This document shows positions 1 to 9,057 of a stretch of DNA of 37,373 bases, in pieces (positions within the stretch are counted from its first letter, which is position 1; each line of letters begins with the position of its first letter). Source of the DNA: Bacteroidota bacterium (GTDB lineage: Bacteria; Bacteroidota; Bacteroidia; Chitinophagales; Chitinophagaceae); contig JAFDYJ010000007.1 of the NCBI GenBank assembly GCA_018267515.1, positions 1-37,373 on the forward strand, given 5' to 3'. The translations under genes were made by a program, and so were the position numbers. The notes under the pieces were generated by a model, which did no database searches, was not told the origin of the DNA, and was given only the letters and a program-made list of their open reading frames with translations.

Positions 1-806
1 TGTGCTACCTTAGCGGCATAACCCCGGATTTCCGGCAGATACTTACGAACAAAACTATGATGTGTATTAATAATATAGTCTGCTAAAAAATCAAGATTCC
101 ATTCATTATAGTTGTGATACTTGCCGGTAATACTCTGGGCAGGTTGCTGCAATTCCTTTTCTACCTGTTCAGGATTGATTCCTTTTTCCCGGCAAATTTC
201 ACGAACCGTTTTTTTGCCACCGCAACAAAAATCAATTCCGTATTTTTTAAAAATTTCTGTGGTACCAAAATTTTTTGCCACAATTTCACCGATTGTCTCT
301 TTGCTTTCAGTTCCTTTCCGGGTTACCCTGATATCCCACCATTCCGGTCCCTGCTGAAGATATTCCCAGGTAAAGACATCACCATGCATCTGTTGCAACT
401 GGTAATACACGGGTTTAGGATCATGATCATTGTGGATGATCATACTTTTCCCGGGTTGCAAGCTTTCAAACCCCTGGAAAATAGTGGTATGTTTTAACCG
501 GGGCTCAATATTGGGTACAACAATGACAAGTTCTCCGTTTACATTGGTATAAGTCGCTTCTTCAGGAGCTGCATTTTTTGTAACACGGATATCCCACCAT
601 TCCGGCCCCTGCTGCAGGTAATCCCAACTAAAAGTATCACCATGAATTTGCTGAAGCTGGTAATAAACCGGCATCGGATCATGATTGTTATGAATAATCA
701 GCGATTCGCCTTCACCCAGTTTATCATATGTCTGGAAAATGGTCAAATGCCGGAGACGGGGTTCAATCTCCTGAACATTAATGATTATTTCTTGTGTGGT
801 TTGCAT
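1..806 (-). CDS. Iron-sulfur cluster repair di-iron protein (RIC/ScdA/YtfE type) with two N-terminal DUF2249 domains, 3' end missing
   Basis: Partial gene: the frame is open from the ATG at 806 to the window edge, about 268 residues. Two DUF2249 repeats come first (about residues 8-76 and 95-162), both with IEPR(L), IIHN-HDP, PVYYQLQQ-HGD and QQGPEWWDIRVT, at a spacing of 86 residues. A ScdA N-terminal domain follows (about 168-225) with the signature GIDFCCGG. The start of a hemerythrin-like segment then contains the vicinal His pair in NTHHSFVRKY; the rest of the four-helix bundle lies outside the window. RIC proteins repair Fe-S clusters damaged by nitric oxide or oxidants, using a di-iron centre, in the cytoplasm. 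The role of DUF2249 is not established; here it may sense or bind a ligand (inference). The gene lies 232 nt downstream of the response regulator at 1039-1668 but seems to have its own promoter (841-848) with a 20-bp palindrome above it. Confidence 0.88.
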   Translation of the reverse strand, partial: MQTTQEIIINVQEIEPRLRHLTIFQTYDKLGEGESLIIHNNHDPMPVYYQLQQIHGDTFSWDYLQQGPEWWDIRVTKNAAPEEATYTNVNGELVIVVPNIEPRLKHTTIFQGFESLQPGKSMIIHNDHDPKPVYYQLQQMHGDVFTWEYLQQGPEWWDIRVTRKGTESKETIGEIVAKNFGTTEIFKKYGIDFCCGGKKTVREICREKGINPEQVEKELQQPAQSITGKYHNYNEWNLDFLADYIINTHHSFVRKYLPEIRGYAAKVA

Positions 807-840
807 AATGAATTACTTTTTAAAAATGATGATTATTCCA

Positions 841-848
841 CAAAGATA
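841..848 (-). promoter_or_regulatory. Bacteroidetes -7 promoter box for the RIC gene
   Basis: On the minus strand this reads TATCTTTG, a perfect match to the Bacteroidetes -7 consensus TAnnTTTG, 35 nt before the ATG at 806. No good -33 box (TTTG) is seen at the usual distance; the palindrome at 861-880 occupies that place instead. Transcription would start near 835. Confidence 0.55.
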
Positions 849-860
849 TAAAGTTTAAAT

Positions 861-880
861 AAAAGTATTAAAATACTTTT
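861..880. promoter_or_regulatory. 20-bp perfect inverted repeat, candidate operator
   Basis: Two 9-bp arms, AAAAGTATT and AATACTTTT on the minus strand, flank a 2-bp TT centre. The centre is about 35 nt upstream of the predicted start site of the RIC gene, so a bound dimer would cover the -33 region. It does not look like a classical FNR/CRP site (TTGAT-N4-ATCAA), and the regulator cannot be named from sequence. Confidence 0.5.
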
Positions 881-1038
881 TATTAAGCCCGGCCACTTTT
901 TTACTCTCCTGTTTTGAATAAAAAGCAGCCCAATATGCCGGCAGCCATTCAACTATTGTTAACTGAATCGAAAACAGCAGGTGATTGCCCTTTGAAGTTG
1001 TGAGAATTAACCCGCTTTTACTGAAACGGGAACAGTGA

Positions 1039-1668
1039 TCATGCAATTTTATTTTCAATGGCATAACGGGCTAATTCTGCATTGGAATGCATCTGCATTT
1101 TTTCCATAATCCGGGACCGGTAAGTGCTTATGGTTGTAACACTGAGAGAAAGCTGTTCTGCTATTTCGGTTACCGATTTTCCGACAGCTAACAGCTTAAA
1201 GACATCAAACTCCCGATCGGATAATAATTCATGTGGTTTTTTTTCAGTTTCTGCAGTTAATGATTCGGCCAGTCTTTCTGCTACATCCGGTGTTATATAT
1301 TTTCTGCCATTCAGTACCGTCCTGATGGCTTTACTTAACTCATCATGCACCGTTTCTTTGGCAAGGTAGCCTGACGCTCCGGCTTTTAATACCCGCAGTG
1401 CATATTGATCTTCCGGATACATACTAATAATCAATACCGGTAATTTGGGATTCAGATGTTTCAGCTGGCTCAATGCATCCAGTCCGCTGCGCCCGGGCAT
1501 ATTCATATCACAGATCACCACATCCCACTGATCATTTGTAGCGGCAGCTACCAGGGTTTCTGCATCCCCGGCTTCACCAATGACAGCAGAAGGATATTCT
1601 TCCAGTAGAAGTTGCTTCAGCCCTTTCCGGACTATTGCATGGTCATCCGCTATTAAAACACGAATCAT
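1039..1668 (-). CDS. NarL/FixJ-family response regulator
   Basis: 209 residues. The N-terminal receiver domain (about 1-120) has the acidic pair in LIADDHA, the phosphoacceptor Asp in VVICDMNMPG (near residue 54) and the conserved Lys in YLAKETV. A C-terminal LuxR-type helix-turn-helix (about 145-205) has LSDREFDVFKLLAVGKS and TTISTYRSRIMEKM. It is a cytoplasmic DNA-binding transcription factor. It starts 16 nt after the stop of the multi-PAS histidine kinase on the same strand, so the two are very probably co-transcribed and form a cognate pair. Targets are unknown; the downstream RIC gene is one candidate. Confidence 0.93.
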   Translation of the reverse strand: MIRVLIADDHAIVRKGLKQLLLEEYPSAVIGEAGDAETLVAAATNDQWDVVICDMNMPGRSGLDALSQLKHLNPKLPVLIISMYPEDQYALRVLKAGASGYLAKETVHDELSKAIRTVLNGRKYITPDVAERLAESLTAETEKKPHELLSDREFDVFKLLAVGKSVTEIAEQLSLSVTTISTYRSRIMEKMQMHSNAELARYAIENKIA

Positions 1669-1684
1669 AATTTATTTTACAAAG

Positions 1685-4600
1685 TTATTTCTTCTCCGGA
1701 TATGGAACAGAAACTATTACATTTGTTCCTTTTCCGGGTTGGCTTTTTACAAGATAATCTCCCCCCAACATATAGCTGCGCTCCTGCATTCCTAAAATTC
1801 CCAGTGTCTTTTTTGTCCGGGCATCTTCCATTTCAAACCCGGCTCCATCATCTTTTATACTCATCACAATTTTTCCTTTTTTCAACTGGATGCTGATATC
1901 TACATTCCCGGCATTGGCATGCCGGGCTACATTTGTAAGCGATTCCTGGAAAATGCGGAATAAGCCTGTCTTGGCAGCATTTGTCAGGCTTAATTCTTTA
2001 GATGGTATTTTCAGATAGGTTTTTACTGAAGTCCTTTTTTCAAATTCCTTTAAATACCATTCTATGGCAGGTAACAGTCCCATATCATCTAATAAGCTGG
2101 GCCGGAGTTCAGAAGAAATTTTCCTGACTGTTTTTACTGTCGTGTCCATCAAATCGAGCAAATCTTTCAATTTCTGTTTTACATCCGGTTCAGCTGCATT
2201 CAGTTTTTTATAAAGCCAGGAAGCATCCATTTTTAAGACCGTTAGTTGCTGTCCCAATTCATCATGAATATCACGGGCAATATGTGCTCTTTCTTCTTCC
2301 CGTATATTTTGAAGATGCTCCGACAATTGACGGATGGCAATGTAGGAATCTTCCAATTCCTTTCTTGCCTTTTTTATTTCTGTAATATCTATCCCATGGC
2401 CCAGCAGGCAAACCTGGTTTTCATACTCAATTCTGACAGCATTTAAATAATAAAAAAATTTCTTTTTATTTTTTGTTACAATATGCGCTTCTGCATCATT
2501 CACTCCCAGGATAAATGCATCCTTGATTCTTCCTTTGATATATTCAATTTCGTCACCACTAAAAAAATCCTGTGGTTTCATTTTTGCTATCTCATCCTTT
2601 CTGTAACCGGTGACAATTTCCAGGTTTTTATTCCAACGTAAATATTTACCGGCTTCATTAAACAAATAAAAAATACCGGGTGAGCTGTCTAATACCTGGT
2701 CTGAAAGTTCTTTAGCTTTCCGAATTTCTGCCTCCGCTTTTTTCCGTTCCCGGATATCCCTGACAATTCCCATGATTCGTCCATCCGGCAACAATTTTAA
2801 ATTGGCTTCTACATCAATAATAGAACCATCTTTACATATCATCCGTCTTTCCCATACTCTCATTTCACCCGGCACCAATTTATCAGATCGCATGGGAATC
2901 GTTTTGAGTTGAACCGGGTCAATGAGTTCTACAATATTCATTGTCAATAGTTCTTCTTTGCTGTAACCAAATGCATTACACATACTTGAATTACTATCAA
3001 TAATCTTTCCCCCGATGTCAGTGATCATAATAAAGTCAGAAGCCTGCTCAATAAGTGAACGGTAACGTTCTTCACTTTCCTTTAGCTCCTTTTCGGCTCT
3101 TTTTCTGTCTGAAATATCTATAGTTGTTCCGATGACTGCAGGCCTCCCCATATATTCTGTACGGTTTCCAAAAAGCTCAACCTGTAAAATTTCTCCATTT
3201 TTTCTGAGAGCTTCCACCTCATAATGAATACTCTCTTTAATTCCCTCCAGCCGGATCCGTAGATTTTCTGCAACCAATGCCCTGTCTTCGGGACGTATTA
3301 CATCTAATACGGGAATCGTATTAATTAATTCCTCACTCCGGTAGCCTAAGATTTCAGCCAGTTTCGGATTTACATAGGCAAACTTGCCATCCTGGATAAT
3401 ATAAACTCCGGTCAGCGATTGTTCTACCAGTTTTCTGAATTTTAATTCGGATTCCCTCAACTCCCGGTCCATTTTTTTCCGATCGGAAACATCCCGGATA
3501 ATAACGCAGGTTCTATTTTCACCGGAAGCGTCTTTAAACACTGATGAACTGTTTTCCGCAATAAACCGGGATCCGTCTTTACGAATCATAGTCAATTCTA
3601 CTTTTGCTTTACCGGTTCGTTTTCTCTCATCTAAAAAGAGTTGTAAGTTGGGATCCTCCGCATCGGTCACACCTCTTCTTCCTGCGGCACAAATCTCGGC
3701 CTCCGTCATTTGAAAAATTTCGCAAGCCGCTGCATTTGCAGCCAGGATTCTTCCATCGGGAGCTGTAAACAAGATTCCATCCATACTGTTTTCAAAAAAG
3801 GCACGGTACTTTGCTTCGCTTGAAATAAGTGCAGCCTCTGCCTGCTTAAGTTCCGTGATATCCATCATACTTCCCATTGTGCGGATGGCTTTCCCTTTTT
3901 CATCCCGCAGGATATAACCCCTGTCGAAAATATTTCTGTATCCCACTCCTGCCACATTGAAACGGTATTCTGAAGTATAAATATTAGTTGGCGAAACCAA
4001 TGCCTGATCCTGAATTTTCAAAATCTTATGCCGGTCATCCGGATGAATTCTGGCCAGCCACATTTCCTGGTTGGGAACAGGATCTTCCAATGTAAGCCCA
4101 TATAATTGCTGATGCGTTTCGTTTGCCCAAAGTTTACCGGTCACCAAATCCCACTCCCAGACGGCATCATTCGTTGTTTTACCAATCAGCTCAAAGCGGG
4201 TGACAGACTGCCTCAATTTTTCTTCCACCTCTTTTTGTTCCGTAATATTCTTGGAAATAATATAAGCCCCTATAATGTTTCCGCTATCCGCTTTTACAGG
4301 GAAATAATTTACCAGGTGCCATTGTGAGATTCCATCAGTCACTACATTAAGTTCATATTCTACCGGCACAGCTCTGAAAACGCTTTCTAAACTTTTTTTA
4401 ACCGGCTCTTTCGAACCGGCAGGGATCAAATCCAAAAGGTTAGCTCCTGCTTTTACCGGTTTTTTCCAAACATAAGAGAGTTCTTCTTCTGCAATTTTAT
4501 TGATCAGGGTAATTGTATAATCTTTATCAACCACGTAAAAAATATCTCCATAGCTGGATAGCACCTGCCGTAATTTTCTTTCAGAATCTTTCAGTGCTTC

Positions 4601-6043
4601 TTCCACCTGCTTTTTCTCTTGTATATTATGCAGCAGGGCAATATAAAATTCAATTGCTCCCGTTTGAGAATTCCGGTAGCAGGTTAAATTCAGATCCGCC
4701 CAAAAATACTCCCCGCTTTTTTTACGGTATCTTTTTTCTAAAACATAATTATCAATATCTCCTTTATTCATCTTTTCAAGAAGCGTCAATTCCCGGCCAA
4801 TATCATCAGGATGAACATATTCGCTGAACTTTTTGCCAATTATTTCATCCAGGGAATAGCCAATCATATCACAATAGGTCTGGTTGGCATTTATTAATGT
4901 TCCATCCGGCGAAGCCCATTTTATACCAAGAATTCTATTTTCAACAACCATTCGGTTGTTAAATTCACTGGTTCGCAAGGCTTCTTCCATTCGATTTTTT
5001 TCCGTCACATCCCTCACAATAGACATAATGCGATCGTCTGAAAGTCTCCGGGAGCTGCTTTCAGTAGAAATGACTGTGCCGTCACTACGCTTCAGCTTCC
5101 GTACATAGAAAACGCTTTCACCTTCTTCCAGGAATACGTTTACATTTCTTACCTCCGCAACACTATCATAAACAATAAAATCAAATACTTTCATTTTACA
5201 AAGCTCTTCTTTAGAATAACCCAACATTTTACAGGCATTGTCATTCACTTCAAGAATCTTTGAATTTTGGTCACTGATAATAATAGCTTCAGACGCCTGC
5301 TCAATTATAGTTCGATACCGTTCTTCGCTTTTCTTAATTTCGGTTGTTTTTGCTTCAACCTTGTTCTCCAAATCTTCGCTATAAAGCTTCAATTGGTTTT
5401 CCACTCTTTTACCCACTGAAAATTCCAATAAAAAATTCCGGGCAATCCATAAAGCAAGAGCAATAGCAAGAAAGCTGAAAAGTGCAATAAAGTTTTTAAC
5501 CTGCCTCATGGCACTAATATTACTTTCTTCATCCTTTTGTAATTGCTGCATTGTTTTTAATCGCACCTTCAGTGAGTTTGAGAAGACCTGATTAAAAAAA
5601 CCCACCCCGGAATTTTGCTGGTAAAATAAAGTTGCAACTTCTATCCCTTTTTCCTTTCCCAATGAATTGACCCGTGAGGAACGGTCTATTATCCGGTTGA
5701 CATTTATGACGAGTGAATCCAATTCCGCTGCAAGACTTGTATCTGTTCTATAAAATAATACAACTGAATCAAGACTCAATTTGGTTGCGGTAATGGAAGA
5801 ATCCAGCAGGTGGTTTGTAACACCATTGTCCTGGAATAAATAACTTTTAACTACATCGTCCTGGAAGTGAACAGCGCTTTCCAACCTGTTGAGGTGCGCA
5901 ATATTTTTAAGGCTGGTATTTACAATTGTTACAACACGTTCTTCCCGGGCAGACCGTTTAATTAAAAGAAAAATGATTACAATGACACATGCGATCAGGC
6001 ATAAAATCAGTAAAGGCAATATTCCTGTGAATCTTTTTTTCAT
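1685..6043 (-). CDS. Membrane-bound multi-PAS sensor histidine kinase (HisKA_3/NarX-type core)
   Basis: 1452 residues. A first membrane helix (about 8-28), a mostly helical extracytoplasmic sensor of about 155 residues (CHASE3-like in layout) and a second helix (about 184-205) are followed by a coiled-coil linker. Eight PAS units then follow, starting near 242, 365, 490, 615, 745, 870, 995 and 1115; most open with a variant of (R/K)YRxxxE and end with DITE/DISDRK-type PAC ends. The transmitter is of the HisKA_3 class: the phospho-His is in ARDIHDELGQQ (about H1260), the ATPase N box is FQESLTNVARHAN and the G boxes are DDGAGF and LGILGMQER. There is no receiver domain, so this is not a hybrid kinase. 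The kinase lies between two NarL-type regulators; the 16-nt gap to the downstream one (1039-1668) points to that as its partner. The ligands of the PAS units cannot be read from sequence; no heme or Fe-S motif is obvious. Confidence 0.93.
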   Translation of the reverse strand: MKKRFTGILPLLILCLIACVIVIIFLLIKRSAREERVVTIVNTSLKNIAHLNRLESAVHFQDDVVKSYLFQDNGVTNHLLDSSITATKLSLDSVVLFYRTDTSLAAELDSLVINVNRIIDRSSRVNSLGKEKGIEVATLFYQQNSGVGFFNQVFSNSLKVRLKTMQQLQKDEESNISAMRQVKNFIALFSFLAIALALWIARNFLLEFSVGKRVENQLKLYSEDLENKVEAKTTEIKKSEERYRTIIEQASEAIIISDQNSKILEVNDNACKMLGYSKEELCKMKVFDFIVYDSVAEVRNVNVFLEEGESVFYVRKLKRSDGTVISTESSSRRLSDDRIMSIVRDVTEKNRMEEALRTSEFNNRMVVENRILGIKWASPDGTLINANQTYCDMIGYSLDEIIGKKFSEYVHPDDIGRELTLLEKMNKGDIDNYVLEKRYRKKSGEYFWADLNLTCYRNSQTGAIEFYIALLHNIQEKKQVEEALKDSERKLRQVLSSYGDIFYVVDKDYTITLINKIAEEELSYVWKKPVKAGANLLDLIPAGSKEPVKKSLESVFRAVPVEYELNVVTDGISQWHLVNYFPVKADSGNIIGAYIISKNITEQKEVEEKLRQSVTRFELIGKTTNDAVWEWDLVTGKLWANETHQQLYGLTLEDPVPNQEMWLARIHPDDRHKILKIQDQALVSPTNIYTSEYRFNVAGVGYRNIFDRGYILRDEKGKAIRTMGSMMDITELKQAEAALISSEAKYRAFFENSMDGILFTAPDGRILAANAAACEIFQMTEAEICAAGRRGVTDAEDPNLQLFLDERKRTGKAKVELTMIRKDGSRFIAENSSSVFKDASGENRTCVIIRDVSDRKKMDRELRESELKFRKLVEQSLTGVYIIQDGKFAYVNPKLAEILGYRSEELINTIPVLDVIRPEDRALVAENLRIRLEGIKESIHYEVEALRKNGEILQVELFGNRTEYMGRPAVIGTTIDISDRKRAEKELKESEERYRSLIEQASDFIMITDIGGKIIDSNSSMCNAFGYSKEELLTMNIVELIDPVQLKTIPMRSDKLVPGEMRVWERRMICKDGSIIDVEANLKLLPDGRIMGIVRDIRERKKAEAEIRKAKELSDQVLDSSPGIFYLFNEAGKYLRWNKNLEIVTGYRKDEIAKMKPQDFFSGDEIEYIKGRIKDAFILGVNDAEAHIVTKNKKKFFYYLNAVRIEYENQVCLLGHGIDITEIKKARKELEDSYIAIRQLSEHLQNIREEERAHIARDIHDELGQQLTVLKMDASWLYKKLNAAEPDVKQKLKDLLDLMDTTVKTVRKISSELRPSLLDDMGLLPAIEWYLKEFEKRTSVKTYLKIPSKELSLTNAAKTGLFRIFQESLTNVARHANAGNVDISIQLKKGKIVMSIKDDGAGFEMEDARTKKTLGILGMQERSYMLGGDYLVKSQPGKGTNVIVSVPYPEKK

Positions 6044-6187
6044 ATAGGATATCCCGAAAACCAGGTTACTGTATTTTCATAAAATTGATTTTAAAAAATT
6101 ACAATTTTATCCTCAAGAACAAAACTTTATTAAATGACCCAGAAAACTAATGATTCTGCCTGGAAGTAAGCAATCGTAATTTTCTCG

Positions 6188-6823
6188 TTATAGCCCATGA
6201 ACATTCAGATAATTAACGAGAGCTGCTGTGTTTTTCAAATTGAGCTTCTTCAAAATATGATACCGGTGCACCTCAACCGTTTTAAGTGAAATATTGAGTT
6301 TTGCTCCAATCTCACGGGAATTAAGTCCTTCCTTAATAAATTTAATTATATCCAGTTCCCGGCGGGATAAAGTTGAAATACCTTCTGGTTTATCACCCTG
6401 TTCAAATTCCTGCTGTGTAATTATGTTTTTAACTTCATTGCAGATGTATTTATGACCATTGTTCACTTCCACGATAGCTTCCATTAATTCTTCTTTAGAT
6501 GAATTTTTGGTTACATATCCCAAAGCGCCGGACTGTATCATCTTTTTGGCATAAGCCGGCAAGCTGTGCATGGACACTCCGATTACTTTAGTATTGGGTG
6601 AAGAGTTGAGAATTAATTTTGTTGCATCAAATCCATTGACAGGTGTCATGTTGATGTCCATAAGAACAATATCAGGACTTTTTTCTTTTGCAATCGCAAC
6701 TGCTTCATCAACATTACTCGTACCTCCGATCACTTCAAAACGGGGATCACTATTGAGAATAAATGTCCAGGAATCTCTGACCAGCTTGTGATCATCAACT
6801 AAAAGAAGAGTAATTTTTTTCAT
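6188..6823 (-). CDS. NarL/FixJ-family response regulator, upstream of the kinase
   Basis: 211 residues. Receiver domain with LLLVDDHKLVRDS, the phosphoacceptor in PDIVLMDINM (near residue 57) and the Lys in YVTKNSSKEE. The C-terminal LuxR-type HTH (about 148-208) has LSRRELDIIKFIKEG and SLKTVEVHRYHILKKL. It is transcribed in the same direction as the 1452-aa kinase 144 nt downstream, so a shared transcript is possible but less certain than for the second regulator. It is only moderately similar to the regulator at 1039-1668, so this is not a recent duplication. Confidence 0.92.
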   Translation of the reverse strand: MKKITLLLVDDHKLVRDSWTFILNSDPRFEVIGGTSNVDEAVAIAKEKSPDIVLMDINMTPVNGFDATKLILNSSPNTKVIGVSMHSLPAYAKKMIQSGALGYVTKNSSKEELMEAIVEVNNGHKYICNEVKNIITQQEFEQGDKPEGISTLSRRELDIIKFIKEGLNSREIGAKLNISLKTVEVHRYHILKKLNLKNTAALVNYLNVHGL

Positions 6824-7140
6824 GCCTGTTTAACGCTTGTAAAATGTAAATGAGCAAAGCCTTTATAAAGTTATAACAATTTTTTATCCGTTCAGTTCAG
6901 CACAGGTCTAATATAATACTATCAGGGGATAATGTGTAATTAAAGATAATAACTTAATTAAATTAATCTATGCTAATATAAATAAAAAGTACTTCTACTA
7001 TACCCGGTTTATAAATGAAAAATAATATCATCCAATGTGTAGGAAAGCTACATTAATCAAAGAATCAATAGCTCTTGCTAAGCAGCTGCTGTAATAAAAA
7101 CACTACAACTGCAGAATGAAGACTAAAGAAAGATCAATTG
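6824..7140. other. 317-bp AT-rich intergenic stretch, no gene seen
   Basis: The stretch separates two minus-strand genes. It must hold the promoter of the response regulator at 6188-6823, but I see no clean TAnnTTTG box, no convincing terminator for a neighbour, no repeat and no plausible small ORF. Confidence 0.5.
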
Positions 7141-8784
7141 TTAAAGGCTGACTCCCCTCCTCCAGGGAATAAAATCATCCTGGTTTAGTTGAACTGCTTT
7201 GGGAACCACTTCACCACTTGCTGCTTTTATACAATACTCCAATATCTCTTCACCCATTTGCTCAATTGTCTTTTCTCCATCAATAACCGGCCCGGCATTG
7301 ATATCAATAATATCTCCCATTCTATTCATCAACCCGGTATTTGTTGAAATTTTAATGACGGGACAAACGGGATTGCCGGTAGGCGTACCCAGCCCGGTTG
7401 TAAATAATATTAATGTGGCACCGGATGCAGCTTTACCGGTGGTTGCTTCTACATCATTACCCGGTGTGCATACAAGACTTAATCCTGCCTTTGTTGCCGG
7501 CTCGGTATAATCCAAAACATCAACTACAGGTGATGTACCACCCTTTTTGGCTGCTCCTGTACTTTTGATAGCATCAGTAATCAGCCCATCCCTGATATTA
7601 CCGGGAGAAGGATTCATTTCAAAACCCGATCCTACCCGGTGTGCTTCTTCATTATAAGTCGTCATTAATCGTATAAACTTTTTGGCTGACGCTTCATCAG
7701 TGGTCCGATCAATCAGCTGCTGCTCTGCTCCGCATAATTCAGGAAATTCAGCAAGCAGAATTTTTCCTCCCAATGCAGCTACTAAATCTGAACAATATCC
7801 TACAGCAGGATTAGCCGATATTCCACTGAAGCCATCACTCCCACCGCATTTCACTCCAATAACCAGTTTATTCAAAGAAGCCGGCTTCCTTTCTATCTTA
7901 TTAATTTCAACCAGGCCGAGAAAGGTTTTCCGGATTGCTTCAGAAATAAGTTGTTCTTCACTTTGAGATTGCTGCTGTTCGAATATATATAAGGGCTTAT
8001 CAAAGTCCGGGTTTCTTTTCTTCAGATCATCTTTAAAGTCCTGAACCTGTAAATGCTGGCAACCCAGGCTTAAAACCGTAACACCGGCCACATTCGGATG
8101 ATCGGCATAAGCAGCCAAAAGCCGGCTGAGCGTTGCAGCATCCTGACGTGTGCCCCCGCAGCCGCCATTATGATTTAAAAATTTTATCCCGTCTATATTT
8201 TTAAAAAGCCGTTCTGCCCCATTGTTTTTCTTTTGCGCAGGAATAAAATCCACATCATTTATGTTTTCGCCATTACGATAAACTTCCGCTAACCGGTGAG
8301 TGAATCTTTTATATTTTTCAACCACCGCATAACCCAATTCGTTATGCAAAGCTTCCCGGATCACATCGAGGTTCCTGTTTTCACAAAATACGGTTGGAAT
8401 AAAAAGCCAGTAATTGGCTGTGCCCACCTGCCCATCACTGCGATGATACCCATTAAATGTCCTGTCCCTAAAGGCTGATATGTCCGGCACCTGCCATTCA
8501 TATTTATAAGGACGATACCCGAACGGTTCAGCAGCATGTTTTACATTTTCAGTCGTCATCAATCCGCCGGCCGGTATGCTTTTTTGTGTTTTACCTACCA
8601 ACACTCCATACATGATTACAGCATCGCCTTTACTCATTTCCCGGGTAAAAAACTTATGTTTGGCCGGAATTGCATCCTGCAGGATGAATTCTACATCGTT
8701 ATACAATATCGTTTCCCCCTTGCTGAGATTTTTCAATGCCACCAGCACATTATCATCCCGGTGAACTTTCAATACACGTTGCAT
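7141..8784 (-). CDS. uxaA: Altronate dehydratase family protein (UxaA/GarD superfamily)
   Basis: 547 residues, the usual length for the single-chain family. An N-terminal SAF domain (about 1-90; VLKVHRDDNVLVALKNLSKG) is followed by the catalytic D-galactarate/altronate dehydratase region with NHNGGCGGTRQDA, VLSLGCQHLQ, KCGGSDGFSGISANPAVG and the C-terminal glycine-rich TTGLGTPTGNPVCPVIKIS. UxaA removes water from D-altronate to give 2-keto-3-deoxy-D-gluconate in hexuronate breakdown, with a divalent metal such as iron, in the cytoplasm. The usual partners (uxaB, uxaC, KDG kinase) are not next to it, so the substrate could also be galactarate or a related sugar acid; the family call is firmer than the substrate. 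Confidence 0.88.
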   Translation of the reverse strand: MQRVLKVHRDDNVLVALKNLSKGETILYNDVEFILQDAIPAKHKFFTREMSKGDAVIMYGVLVGKTQKSIPAGGLMTTENVKHAAEPFGYRPYKYEWQVPDISAFRDRTFNGYHRSDGQVGTANYWLFIPTVFCENRNLDVIREALHNELGYAVVEKYKRFTHRLAEVYRNGENINDVDFIPAQKKNNGAERLFKNIDGIKFLNHNGGCGGTRQDAATLSRLLAAYADHPNVAGVTVLSLGCQHLQVQDFKDDLKKRNPDFDKPLYIFEQQQSQSEEQLISEAIRKTFLGLVEINKIERKPASLNKLVIGVKCGGSDGFSGISANPAVGYCSDLVAALGGKILLAEFPELCGAEQQLIDRTTDEASAKKFIRLMTTYNEEAHRVGSGFEMNPSPGNIRDGLITDAIKSTGAAKKGGTSPVVDVLDYTEPATKAGLSLVCTPGNDVEATTGKAASGATLILFTTGLGTPTGNPVCPVIKISTNTGLMNRMGDIIDINAGPVIDGEKTIEQMGEEILEYCIKAASGEVVPKAVQLNQDDFIPWRRGVSL

Positions 8785-9004
8785 TTTTTTAAAATTTTAC
8801 TTTTTATCCAGAGTGATATCTTTTTTAAAATTACAGGTCGAAAAGAAAACAAGAATCAATTAAGCTCCACCAATAAATGCGAAGAAACAACATAAAACTT
8901 CAAAAGGAAAGAACAGAGGCAAAATAATATCACCAAAGTGTAAATTGATTTTTTTACAAATTATTTTTTCAAAAACCACAAGTAACAGATTTTTCGTTCA
9001 TGAG

Positions 9005-9037
9005 AAAAAAAAATCCCCGGAACCAATAACCGGGGAT
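9005..9037 (-). terminator. Rho-independent terminator of the lectin-domain gene
   Basis: Perfect 8-bp stem ATCCCCGG/CCGGGGAT with a 9-nt loop, followed on the minus strand by nine T. It begins about 20 nt after the stop codon of the gene at 9058-11391. Confidence 0.85.
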
Positions 9038-9057
9038 CGTGTCCACAAACAACGACT

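Noticed and set aside
114-851. Plus-strand open frames near the left end (114-497, 121-357, 642-851)
   Set aside because: They lie opposite the RIC gene, whose minus-strand frame shows two DUF2249 repeats and the CCGG motif; the plus-strand products have no family features.
855-1064. 69-codon minus-strand frame between the regulator and the RIC gene
   Set aside because: It overlaps the end of the response regulator and covers the palindrome at 861-880; composition is not protein-like and no promoter or known motif supports it.
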